A DNA stretch of 12,825 nucleotides from Tetmemena sp. SeJ-2015 (taxonomy: Eukaryota > Ciliophora > Spirotrichea > Sporadotrichida > Oxytrichidae). Made by a program: the position numbers and the translations under genes. The stretch lies in contig JAJKFJ010011687.1 of NCBI GenBank assembly GCA_027382625.1, positions 1-12,825 on the forward strand, read 5' to 3'. Shown piece by piece: positions 5,756 through 12,825 of the stretch. Numbering within the stretch: position 1 is the stretch's first letter; every line of letters begins with the position of its first letter. The notes under the pieces are model-generated. The model had not been told where the DNA came from. It did not search any database and saw only the letters and a list, made by a program, of their open reading frames with translations.

Positions 5756-8700
5756 TCATTATAATTAATTTATTATAAATAAAACTTTTTATTCCAAATT
5801 AGAATATTTTTATTAAAGCTGTAAATTAAGGCCTACCAAATTATTGATAGGCAAGATCTCGTAAAGTAAAGTAAAGTAAAGTAAAATTTTAGGAATATAA
5901 TTAATAATCAATTTCATTAAATCAGCACTTTCGTACTGTTTATAGAAATCAGTTACTATCCTATGTAAGGCAAGATCTCGAATTTCTTAAAAGAAAGACT
6001 TGTCTTTGTAGGATCATACTTGAAGGGCCTGCTTCCGTTATTTATCTTTATGTAGTTTTGAGGGTAGACATTTAGGGCTAAGTAAATTCCAGATTTAGTA
6101 TCAAACACCTTCTCAGGGATGTTATTAAATTCTTAACTCAAAGTAAAATTAATTGCCTTATATTAAGTTAAGCTATAACAATTCCAATACTTTAGCCGTT
6201 TTTAAAAATCTCCATATAGAGATCACTAGGATGGAAATTGTGGCTGGTTTCTCAAAAATAAAAAAAAGATAGATTTTCTCTCCTTGATTTATTTCTTGAT
6301 GAAGGCCTCTCCTCTTATTTTTAGGTTCTTTGTTCAATAATCTGTTATTCTTCAAAAGCTTTAATTCTTTACTAAAGTAAGATTCTAGATTTTATCTGAA
6401 GTTTCTTTTACTTTGAGTCTAGCATAGCATTACTATTAGTATCTTCGGAATTCTTTGAGTTTAGTTAGGAATATAATCCTTGTTATAATTTCTGATTCTA
6501 GATTAGACTTTGCTTTGAATTATTTTATAACTTTGGCTTTTAGGACATTTATAGTTTTGAAGCAAACCTTTAATCTTCTTATTGCTCCCCTATAAGTAAA
6601 TTTTCTATAGTATAAGATGATTCCATCAAATTATGTTTCTAACTTTTTGATTACTTTACCAAAGCTATTGATTGCTTTTGATCACTTCCTATTTGACTAC
6701 TATCTTTTCGGGAGACTCTTGTTGTCAAGAGAGGCTGCGAAATTCTCTTTGAATTTGAGTCAGTAAATAACTATTTCATCTGGTTGATAACTTCATCTGC
6801 TGTTGACTCTCTTTTCAATTATGCTTGCTCTATTAAATATGCTAGACATAATAACCAGACCCACTATATCTTAGGAATTAATTTCTTAAGTTAGTTTCTT
6901 CTACAAATGGGCATTTTGAGTTCTCTCTGTACTTTTTAATGATCTTGCACTATGATCCTTATTTGAAAAATTCTACTGCTGCATCTGTTCATCTCTTCGA
7001 TAGTAGACTTTGCCATCATGAGATGAAACACCGAAACTGTGCAGGTCGTCACCTAAAAGCGAACTGTCAAATCCTCTCAGTTGATTTATATCTAGGCTCT
7101 TTAAAAACTTAGTGTTTGGGTCCTCTTCTTAAATTAGATTCAAAGATTTCAAAGTCTGCATCACCTCAAAACTTCCGAGAGAATTTTTCTCCATCAATCT
7201 TTAATTAGATAGCAAATAATTTATTAAAAAATCTAATAGTGCCATTATCTCTATTGAGCTTTTACTACTCTTAGATAACTCTTTGCTTATAGCGATGAAA
7301 ACTTTTCTATGAGCTGAGTTCATAGGCATAATTTAGAGAGGCAAGTCCAAATCTGCAGTAGCATTTAGAATCACAACAATGCATAATCTGATGATATTTG
7401 TTGAATAATCTGAAACTCTAGATAAAAAGTATTGGACTGCTTTTTCAAGTATCTCTGCACTATTTACTCTGGCGATGGTAAAGAATGGCTTAAGAAAACC
7501 GTTCCAATAGCTCCATTTTCATTCTTTACTTTGGAGTGTGCTTACTGTCCATAGTTTTTAAGGTATACTATTTCATTAGTGATGAATTTATTACTAAAGA
7601 TAAAACCCCATAAGTGAATTGGATCGTGGGTTGTAGAAATAAGATCAAACCCCAATTCTTAATTAGAGATGTAATTGAGGTTTTAATGATTAGAGATCAA
7701 TGATTGGATAATATATATTAAAACTAATATTGATTGGTGTTTAATATAATGCTTAGAGATAAAATTAAAAACCTAATGTTTAATTGGATTACTCTATAGA
7801 GATCTGTGATAAACCAATGGGGTGTCATTATTTAATTAAAATCTAATCTTTTGCTATTTAATAATATTATAATCTCACCCACCCACTTTTTCTTTAAAGT
7901 CTGACAATGTTCTTCTAGATGATGTTTCTAGCCTTTGAATTAAGATAAATCTAATTTCTACAACTCACGATCCAATTCACTTATTTGATTTTAGCATATA
8001 AAATAAAGTATGCAAATTCTTTCAAATTCTTTTAGGTTTTTATTTTTTTTAACTTTAATAAAGATTATTTTATTAATTTCCTCAATAAAGCCTAAATATA
8101 ATAGAAAAATGATATTATAGTTTTCTGGATGGACATTCATTTAATTTCTGTCAAAGTTAATGAGTTAGTGATAGACCTTATTAAAATAAATTTTTGTTTC
8201 TTGGAGAAAAGCATATGATGTCCACTAATAAATAAATTTAATCTTTTAGCAGCCATTTAGTTTTCAAGATCCTCTTAGCTCAACACTTGCAAATGAGTCC
8301 TTTGTATAAATTCTCCAAATACACTTAAAAATTCATTTATAAATCTTTGAGCATTTGAATTTCTCGAATGAGAAGACTTATTATCAACCTGTAGATTAAA
8401 ATCTGGTTGAACTGATTAAGGCACTCTGAGTACAATTCCTTGTTTGCAGTTACTCATACTCATAGCTCTACTTCTTTTATCCAAGCTATCCTAGTCTAAG
8501 TGGTTAGCGTTGAAATTAATGTTGAACTTCGACACTGTTATCTAAAGTTACTCTGCTTGCGAATGATCGTGAGTCAGGACTATAGTCGCAGCTGGAGAGT
8601 CTGAATAAAATCTAACTGGCTATTCCTTATCGATGTCCTCAAACATTATCATGTTTTCAGAGGAGCATTACTTCGCACACTAAGGGCACTGAATGAATAT

Positions 8701-9520
8701 TTCACTCGGCACAGGAACCAGAGAATAAATACAAAACAATAAACTTAGAGACTTTGTCCTCCTGAGTTCTTATTTTATAAGCCCTCTTGAACAAGCAAGA
8801 CAAATATAGTTCTTGCAGTAAACGCAGTTCAACATTTCATTGTAGTAGCAAAGACAAATAGGGCAGAGGTATTTAAAGATCTTCTTCTCTGCTTTATCTT
8901 TAGGTCGCTCATCTCTCTTTTAAAATATATTAGAAAAAATAATAGCATATTTCAACAAGATAATTTTGGTCTTTGCCTATAAATCTTGACTTTATGAATT
9001 TGCTAATGGGAATTTTTCGCTTCATTTTTTAAGGTCTAGGTGGCCTTTGATTCTCCTCATGGTGCTGAATAAGTAAGTTTCTCTCAGGACCGTCTTATTC
9101 AACATTTCTTTCAAACTCATTTAATTTCTTATATAAGATTATATTTACAGGTGCAACATTACGCATGAGTCCCCCATTTATAATGATCCTAACCTCTTCT
9201 TTGACTTCATTATTTTCTTAAATGAGGTCAAGTTGCTTAACTTGCTTTTACTTTTTCTTGCTGCCGAAGAAAGAAAAACAACCACAGCAAGCACTCTTTT
9301 ATCTCTAGTTGGGGCCCTGAATATTTTAAGGGCCTCTTCTATTTCTAAATAACCATTTATTATGCACAAGTTAAACTTACTCCTAGTTCTAGACACGGGC
9401 ATTATTATTAGGCAGAGGCAGTTAGTTCAGTCTTAGTTGATTAGCCCTTAAGTTTTAATCTGCTGGATGCTAATTGTTGTCTAAAAAGACGTTGACTCGG
9501 TTTTAGTTTTCGTGCATCAT
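5756..9520 (-). CDS. RING-like zinc finger plus SPRY-type protein (candidate E3 ubiquitin ligase), interrupted by 12 IESs
   Basis: The ATG at 9518-9520 opens MMHENQNRVNVF; the preferred TGA is at 5756-5758. After removal of 12 segments (717 bp) 3048 bp remain, about 1015 residues. In order: a Gln/Asn-rich N-terminus; a Cys cluster CCGCFSFF (about residue 50); a RING-like finger, CPIC-CVYC-CLAC with a later CPQC (about 168-220); a helical region with ISELDRELQKLD; a hydrophobic helical stretch (ILEKAVQYFLSRV, RLCIVVILNATADL); a long Gln/Ser-rich linker; and a SPRY-type end (MEIFKNGQSIGIVIA, FNNIPEKV, GIYLALNVYPQNYIKIN, RPFKYDP; about 905-1000). RING proteins commonly recruit E2 enzymes and SPRY domains bind partners, so a ligase is plausible but inferred. 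Two adjacent genes split near 7600 remain possible; the frame across the 227-bp IES argues for one. Confidence 0.72.
5849..5980 (-). other. IES with a 13-bp pointer, 119 bp removed
   Basis: A perfect 13-bp direct repeat (AGGCAAGATCTCG on the plus strand) lies at 5849-5861 and 5968-5980. The interior is AT-rich and holds a GTAAA microsatellite. Removal changes the C-terminus from FEILPYIGQQLIS with a stop at 5914 to FEILPINNLVGLNLQ with a stop at 5756. The long perfect repeat favours removal, but both ends are open. Confidence 0.72.
5861..5885 (+). repeat. (GTAAA)x5 microsatellite
   Basis: Five perfect tandem GTAAA units start at the last base of the left 13-bp pointer copy. They lie inside the presumed IES, so they would be lost from the macronucleus. 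Confidence 0.95.
6133..6171 (-). other. IES, pointer TTAA, 35 bp removed
   Basis: Pointer copies lie at 6133-6136 and 6168-6171. It splits the SPRY-type region. Removal gives GIVIAQEFNNIPEKVFD, as expected from the KNGxxxGxxF...IP pattern, and removes a TGA. Confidence 0.92.
6248..6280 (-). other. IES, pointer GAGAAA, 27 bp removed
   Basis: Pointer copies lie at 6248-6253 and 6275-6280. The interior is nearly all A/T with an in-frame TGA. Removal gives NKSRRETSHNFHPSDLYM at the start of the SPRY-type region. Confidence 0.92.
6830..6867 (-). other. IES, pointer ATAG, 34 bp removed
   Basis: Pointer copies lie at 6830-6833 and 6864-6867. Removal corrects the frame and gives EINSQDIEQAQLKREST, running on to DEVINQMKQLF without TGA. 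Confidence 0.88.
7481..7496 (-). other. Probable tiny IES, pointer TTCTT, 11 bp removed
   Basis: Pointer copies lie at 7481-7485 and 7492-7496. A shift of this class is required here. Removal gives GAIGTVFFTIARVNSAEIL. A nearby repeat CAGAG (14 bp, same frame class) is an alternative that would give LSHSLPSPEILEKAV. Confidence 0.5.
7610..7984. repeat. 36-bp inverted repeat inside the RING/SPRY gene
   Basis: The arms at 7610-7645 and 7949-7984 are inverted copies with 34 of 36 bases identical. Both arms look coding on the minus strand: the right arm encodes ISELDRELQKLD and the left arm DLISTTHDPIHL. The 227-bp IES lies between them, so after its removal the arms would be only about 76 bases apart and could form a strong hairpin in the mRNA. 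Confidence 0.85.
7651..7881 (-). other. Large IES, pointer TGGG, 227 bp removed
   Basis: Pointer copies lie at 7651-7654 and 7878-7881. The interior is AT-rich with several in-frame stops and repeated GATTGG/AATTGGATT words, unlike the flanks. Removal gives CQTLKKKWVGFDLISTTHD in one open frame running on to GFIFSNKFITNEIVY. It is the longest IES in the window. Confidence 0.82.
7994..8014 (-). other. Tentative IES, pointer TGC, 18 bp removed
   Basis: Pointer copies lie at 7994-7996 and 8012-8014. It is frame-neutral without a stop. Removal gives EFERICQNQISELD instead of a hydrophobic ILYFIC insertion. Support is weak. Confidence 0.4.
8038..8074 (-). other. IES, pointer AATAAAA, 30 bp removed
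   Basis: Pointer copies lie at 8038-8044 and 8068-8074. The interior is very AT-rich and frame-neutral. Removal gives GFIEEINKNLKEFERIC. The pointer itself is low-complexity, which lowers confidence. Confidence 0.72.
8210..8251 (-). other. IES, pointer TGCT, 38 bp removed
   Basis: Pointer copies lie at 8210-8213 and 8248-8251. Removal corrects the frame and gives LENQMAAFLQETKIYFNK, running on to FDRNQMNVHPENYN without TGA. Confidence 0.87.
8720..8751 (-). other. IES, pointer TCTCT, 27 bp removed
   Basis: Pointer copies lie at 8720-8724 and 8747-8751, between the first and last Cys pairs of the RING-like finger. It is AT-rich and frame-neutral. Removal gives LRRTKSLVPVPSEIFIQC. Confidence 0.75.
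8897..8974 (-). other. IES, pointer AAAGA, 73 bp removed
   Basis: Pointer copies lie at 8897-8901 and 8970-8974. The retained frame ends in TGA just before the zinc finger. Removal gives SRFIGKDKAEKKIFKYLC, linking the N-terminal region to the finger. Confidence 0.9.
9305..9388 (-). other. Probable IES, pointer AACTAG, 78 bp removed
   Basis: Pointer copies lie at 9305-9310 and 9383-9388. It is frame-neutral with no in-frame TGA, so only the 6-bp repeat supports removal, giving NARVQNQRQKSACCGCF. Inside is a perfect 6-bp hairpin (GGCCCT at 9313-9318, AGGGCC at 9329-9334). Confidence 0.55.
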
Positions 9521-9620
9521 TTTGAATTTATCTATAATTACCAAAAATCAATAATCACAAAGAGTAATAGAATAAGATTTATTTGGTTTTTGTCATGAAA
9601 ATTAAATTATAATTCAGAGT

Positions 9621-12118
9621 TCACTTATTGTAGTTTAATTTCAGCTGATTGCCAGTAAACTGCTGTCTCTGCTTTATGAATCTCTCAAGCTCCATCAAAT
9701 CAACATCAATTATAGTCTTAGCCTGAGAGTTGCCAATATTTACAAAGGATAATAAGGAAAATTAAAATATTAGAAGTGAGCTTCTTCTTTGGAACTCCTT
9801 GTTCCTCAATGAGTGTGGATAGGGATTTATTTCTGTTGATGACTACGTGTATAAATTAAAAATTATAGAGTGCTCGAGGAGAAGTTTATTTCTTTTTAGG
9901 ACTCCCATATTCTCACCACCAGGCTTGTATTTGAACATCTCATCACTCACCTTTTCTTTTTTGTGGATTTAAAAAGTATACGATAAAGATATTCAACCCT
10001 CCATATCCAAAATTAATAGAGCTTGTGCCTTAATTCTGCTAGTTTACTTATCTTTCAAGAGAAGGCATCACTATCTCTGTCCCTCTAATCTTCTAATGAT
10101 TGTTTATGTAGTCACTCAGAACCAACTAAAGAATAATTATTTTATTTCACAATTATAGTTCCTAAATATTCTTTGCTACTCTTTCTCGGTAAAGCTAGGT
10201 TGATTTGTGATTCTTTTATAGATATCAGAAATGTCCTCATGATCTATCTAGCCCTACCACTTTTCGTAGTTAGAGATAAATTCCTTTTTGAAGTGATCAA
10301 TTGACTGCATGAAAGTTCTAAATTTGGGCTGTTGAGTCTAACTTGGATACAGTAGACCGCTTTTACTAGTTGCTAACTGTTATTAAGTTTTAGTAAGAGA
10401 TCTTTCAGGCATATTTTAATTGTACTTTTGCATTTATGATTTCATAGTCTGGTCTGCCGCCACTTACTGTAAAAACGTCTTTCCTTCAAGAGAAGAGTTT
10501 TAAAGAGTTGTAGTTTCTAGATTAGTCTCTCCTTGTAACTAAGTTTAATCATTCATTATGTTTGCTTGAGATACATTCATAGACACTCCTTCAAAAGAAG
10601 ATTATAACTAGAGAAATAAGAAACTCAAACTAATTTTATTAGATCTATTAAAAATATATTGCAGCATGAGCATAAAGAGCTATTAAGTGGTCTTCGTTTT
10701 GTATTAAGAAATTAGTTGAGAATCATCATCTCTCAAAACGTGTGAAAGAAAATTCTGATAGTTCTCTTACTCTAATTTTTGCACTTAGTCTGGCTGGATA
10801 AATTTCTACAGAAATCCCCTAAGCAGTTTTTATAATAGAGTTTCCAGTCCCTCATCATTTTCATGATCACTCCTATACTCTTCAATAACTTGCTCTATCT
10901 ACACCCTCAGACTATAAAGTATCTTTCTAAGTCTCATTACTCTCTCTTTCAAGGAATTTATTGCACTCATTTGGTTTCCTTTTTCTTCTTTGGAAAGCAA
11001 ACTATTGTCAAGCCTTTGAGTTCGGCTGGGCTTATTGGCTAGGAGTCGAGACTCATCGAGAATCATCTTTGGCAAATCCTTTCCAATCTTATTAAAGCTT
11101 GACTGTTGCCACAAGTGGAACTAGTTTCTCTCTTTTAAAGCTGAGCCAAGAGAAGAAAACTGAGACTATGAATTATAGGCACTCTAAAGAGGCTTGGAAT
11201 ACTTCTATTTCAACTAAGCAGCTGGATGCAAACCAGAGATATCAATGTGAAGTCTTTCATAAATAGACAGCTTTGGATTGCTTTAAATCATTTCAAAATA
11301 TTCTGAGGGGCTCAGAGTTCGCCTTTTTAGCTCAGTTTTATACAGGCTGAATTGACTTTACTCTTTGGGCTTAGATTTAGTCTTGAGTCTTTCAGTTGGG
11401 TTCTCACTTATCATCAAATTATTTTTCAAAGAGTCTAATGCATCTTGGATTTACTCACTTTGCAGCTTCTTTGCGAACTTACTTTTTTGAATTTCATACA
11501 AGCTTTTCAGATAAGTAAAAAATGATTTAACATACAAATAGATCATCATTAATCTTCTTGCATTTGTTGTCTCTCTATGCATTTGCATTTCTTCTATCAC
11601 TATAAATAGTTTAAGAAACTTGTAAAAAACTTACTTCTTGGCTTGTTCGAGTGTTTGAAAATTTTTATGGGACTTGGAGTTGACTACTACTTTTGCTTGA
11701 CTCATGTTAACAGGTGATCCATACAGACTAATTGAGGTGTCTGAGAGCTTCTTCTTGTGTACTGGAGAAGCATCTAAAGCAGAATAATACATAATATGGA
11801 ATGATTACACTCTTGCTAGCTCATTGGATTGGTTGCTTGCTCAACCCCATAATCAGCCAAATTTTATTTACTGGGGGCAGACTCTTTCGCGAATCTAATT
11901 GGAGGAGGGCTCATTATTTTAGCTGACTACACCCCTCCAACAAAATTTAAGTTTGATTAAGTTTGAAACAGAGGATCAAGCTTCCCATTTCTGGATAGCA
12001 CTTTCTTTCGAGACAGAATAGTTTAGGATGGAAAACGACGCTGGCCTGTTTGCTTTTAGAGTATATCTTGGCCTGGAGAAGATTTGAATTTAGGGTCAAG
12101 GATTAGGGCGAGTTCCAT
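9621..12118 (-). CDS. Unrecognised Gln/Ser/Lys-rich protein, interrupted by 8 IESs
   Basis: The ATG at 12116-12118 opens MELALILDPKFKSSPGQD; the TGA is at 9621-9623. Removing eight segments (290 bp) leaves 2208 bp, 735 residues, no internal TGA. The first 120 residues are Ser/Pro/Gln-rich and probably disordered. A charged helical region follows (EEMQMHRETTNARRLMM, LKSLYEIQKSKFAKKL), then RTLSPSEYFEMIQSNPKL, then a coiled-coil-like block (LKERVMRLRKILYSLRVQ, IEQVIEEYRSDHEND). The C-terminal part is Gln-rich and ends VDLMELERFIKQRQQ. There is no signal peptide or clear membrane span. I do not recognise the family. The gene's 5' end faces the dioxygenase gene across a 299-bp spacer; its 3' end is 100 bp from the start of the RING/SPRY gene. 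Confidence 0.78.
9735..9771 (-). other. IES, pointer AATATT, 31 bp removed
   Basis: Pointer copies lie at 9735-9740 and 9766-9771. The pointer is its own reverse complement. Removal gives KKKLTSNIGNSQAKTIID and corrects the frame near the C-terminus. Confidence 0.9.
9826..9893 (-). other. IES, pointer AGAAATAAA, 59 bp removed
   Basis: Pointer copies lie at 9826-9834 and 9885-9893 (9-bp perfect repeat). Removal gives MGVLKRNKSLSTLIEEQG in the frame that the next IES downstream requires. Confidence 0.93.
9947..9995 (-). other. IES, pointer TGA, 46 bp removed
   Basis: Pointer copies lie at 9947-9949 and 9993-9995. The retained frame ends in TGA. Removal gives NFGYGGLSDEMFKYKPGG. The three-base pointer leaves some uncertainty about the edges. 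Confidence 0.78.
10126..10166 (-). other. IES, pointer TTTAG, 36 bp removed
   Basis: Pointer copies lie at 10126-10130 and 10162-10166. The interior is AT-rich. With its neighbour at 10180 it gives YKRVAKNIQLVLSDYINN; no other repeat pair tried restores this frame. Confidence 0.82.
10180..10216 (-). other. IES, pointer AAAGA, 32 bp removed
   Basis: Pointer copies lie at 10180-10184 and 10212-10216. It is needed together with the TTTAG IES, from which only 13 bp (10167-10179) separate it. Confidence 0.8.
10591..10629 (-). other. IES, pointer TTTGA, 34 bp removed
   Basis: Pointer copies lie at 10591-10595 and 10625-10629. Together with the next IES it gives QQIQQNQFEGVSMNVSQ and removes a TGA. 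Confidence 0.82.
10645..10686 (-). other. IES, pointer TTAATAG, 35 bp removed
   Basis: Pointer copies lie at 10645-10651 and 10680-10686 (7-bp perfect repeat). Removal joins YKTKTTQQ to IQQNQF and shifts the frame, which the TTTGA IES 15 bp away then restores. Confidence 0.82.
11782..11802 (-). other. IES, pointer ATTC, 17 bp removed
   Basis: Pointer copies lie at 11782-11785 and 11799-11802. The 13-bp interior is nearly pure A/T. Removal gives QQECNHSALDASPVHKKK and corrects the frame. Confidence 0.78.
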
Positions 12119-12417
12119 TTTCTTTTTTTAAATCACTTTTTTTCTTTTATAAATAGCCTAAATATGATAAAGCTTAAGTGGATAAATCTTATTTTTATAT
12201 ATTTATTCTTTGCTTTTATTTTAGCTCTCTTCAATTACTCTGAAGATATATATGGATGATATGCATTTTGGCAGGGGTGGATTGATAATCAAAGTTAAAG
12301 TGATAGTAGATAGAAATATTATATTGCTAAATTAAATTAAGCAACAAGAAATTAAAATACGAACTTTGAGTTAATAACATATTAATTACAATAGAAGAAA
12401 CTTTCTCATCATCAAAG
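12119..12417. other. AT-rich spacer between divergent genes
   Basis: I see no coding, RNA gene or repeat here. It should hold the 5' flanks of the two divergent genes and, if each gains its own macronuclear chromosome, the fragmentation point between them. No specific motif for either is recognisable. Confidence 0.5.
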
Positions 12418-12825
12418 ATGCTTTCAGTCAAATAATCTGTAAAAAGTCTCGCTATGGAGATCAAGCACTCCCCTATTCTAATTTATTCTACAGTTTAAAT
12501 GCTACTATAAATTAATCTTACTTTGAGAATAACTCAAGAGAATTGCTAGACAAGCCCATGTAGATGCCCCTCTTCCACAAGCTTTTCAAACAGCTTAACG
12601 CCATCACTCTCGAGGAAGTGGGCGTGACTGGCCCAGACGATAATTACCACTTTCAGAACGCTCTCAACAGAGTCACAGACAAGGATGCAAATGAGGACCA
12701 GCGCATCGTGCTTTTCTTCATCAAGAAGGGCACAAGGATGCCTCTCCACGACCACCCCAACATGTGCGTGCTCTTCAGACAACTCTTTGGAAAACTTGCT
12801 TTCAAGTCTTATGACAAGTTAGATG
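12418..12825 (+). CDS. ADO: Thiol dioxygenase of the ADO / plant cysteine oxidase family, 5' part, one IES
   Basis: These non-haem iron enzymes use O2 to oxidise the thiol of cysteamine or of N-terminal cysteines to sulfinic acid, the latter acting as an oxygen sensor through the N-degron pathway. The ATG at 12418-12420 opens MLSVKQSVKSLAMENNSR. After removal of a 68-bp IES, 113 residues are visible before the window ends. The decisive motif is TRMPLHDHPNM (residues 84-93); His88 and His90 fit the first two iron ligands of the family. RIVLFFIKKG before it and the FGKLAFKSYDKLD stretch after it match the cupin strands. The third His ligand and the C-terminus lie outside the window. The MDS after the IES is much richer in G+C than the spacer. 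Substrate (cysteamine or N-terminal Cys) cannot be told here. Confidence 0.9.
12457..12528 (+). other. IES, pointer GAGA, 68 bp removed
   Basis: Pointer copies lie at 12457-12460 and 12525-12528. Removal joins LAMENNSRELLDKP in the same frame as the dioxygenase domain. A competing repeat TCAAG (73 bp) leaves the domain out of frame. Confidence 0.8.

Noticed and set aside
9178..9402. Minus-strand frame starting MPVSRTRSKF
   Set aside because: It overlaps the N-terminal part of the RING/SPRY gene in another frame. The neighbouring frame, with CCGCFSFF and a long continuation, is the better coding candidate.
326..12118. Interruptions as spliceosomal introns
   Set aside because: The segments lack consistent GT...AG ends, whereas direct repeats flank every break and only one copy is needed after joining.
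12456..12538. IES with pointer TCAAG (73 bp) in the dioxygenase gene
   Set aside because: It yields an ADO-like KRIARQA peptide but leaves the clear dioxygenase domain out of frame. GAGA (68 bp) fits.
12546..12782. Minus-strand open frame opposite the dioxygenase
   Set aside because: It is the shadow of the conserved plus-strand domain and shows no protein-like features.
1..12825. Telomeric C4A4/G4T4 repeats, TBE transposon ends, tRNA or rRNA genes, CRISPR arrays
   Set aside because: Looked for on both strands and none recognised.

Overview
This window looks like germline (micronuclear) DNA of a spirotrich, probably oxytrichid, ciliate. Two things show it. First, TAA and TAG are read as glutamine and only TGA stops; in a recognisable coatomer beta gene, one TAG falls on a glutamine conserved in human COPB1. 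Second, nearly every coding region is cut by short AT-rich segments of about 11-227 bp, each flanked by a direct repeat of 3-13 bp. Removing a segment plus one repeat copy restores the frame and removes in-frame TGA. That is the architecture of internal eliminated sequences (IESs) with pointers between macronuclear-destined segments (MDSs). I find 43 such junctions, of differing strength. After removal, all four complete genes become multiples of three with one terminal TGA: 1005, 335, 1016 and 736 codons.

Layout: (1) bases 1-101, minus strand: start of a protein beginning MGN with a CC pair, cut by the window edge. (2) 326-3843, minus: coatomer beta subunit with 14 IESs. (3) 3887-4207: an odd block bounded by an 18-bp inverted repeat, holding an orphan C-terminal exon-like piece (minus) and a degenerate response-regulator receiver fragment (plus). 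(4) 4432-5726, plus: unrecognised Lys/Gln-rich coiled-coil protein, 8 IESs. (5) 5756-9520, minus: large protein with a RING-like zinc finger near the N-terminus and a SPRY-type end at the C-terminus, 12 IESs including one of 227 bp and one with a 13-bp pointer. (6) 9621-12118, minus: unrecognised Gln/Ser/Lys-rich protein, 8 IESs. (7) 12418 to the window end, plus: thiol dioxygenase of the ADO/plant cysteine oxidase family, 1 IES in the visible part.

The genes are not an operon and share no evident pathway (vesicle coat, probable ubiquitin ligase, thiol oxidation). In spirotrichs, each would normally end up on its own gene-sized macronuclear chromosome after IES removal and chromosome fragmentation. 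What they share is the rearrangement architecture. All MDSs I could order are colinear (non-scrambled). The possible exceptions are the 3887-4207 block and a 36-bp inverted repeat inside the RING/SPRY gene. All genes and junctions were read by eye; matching macronuclear sequence would settle each pointer.
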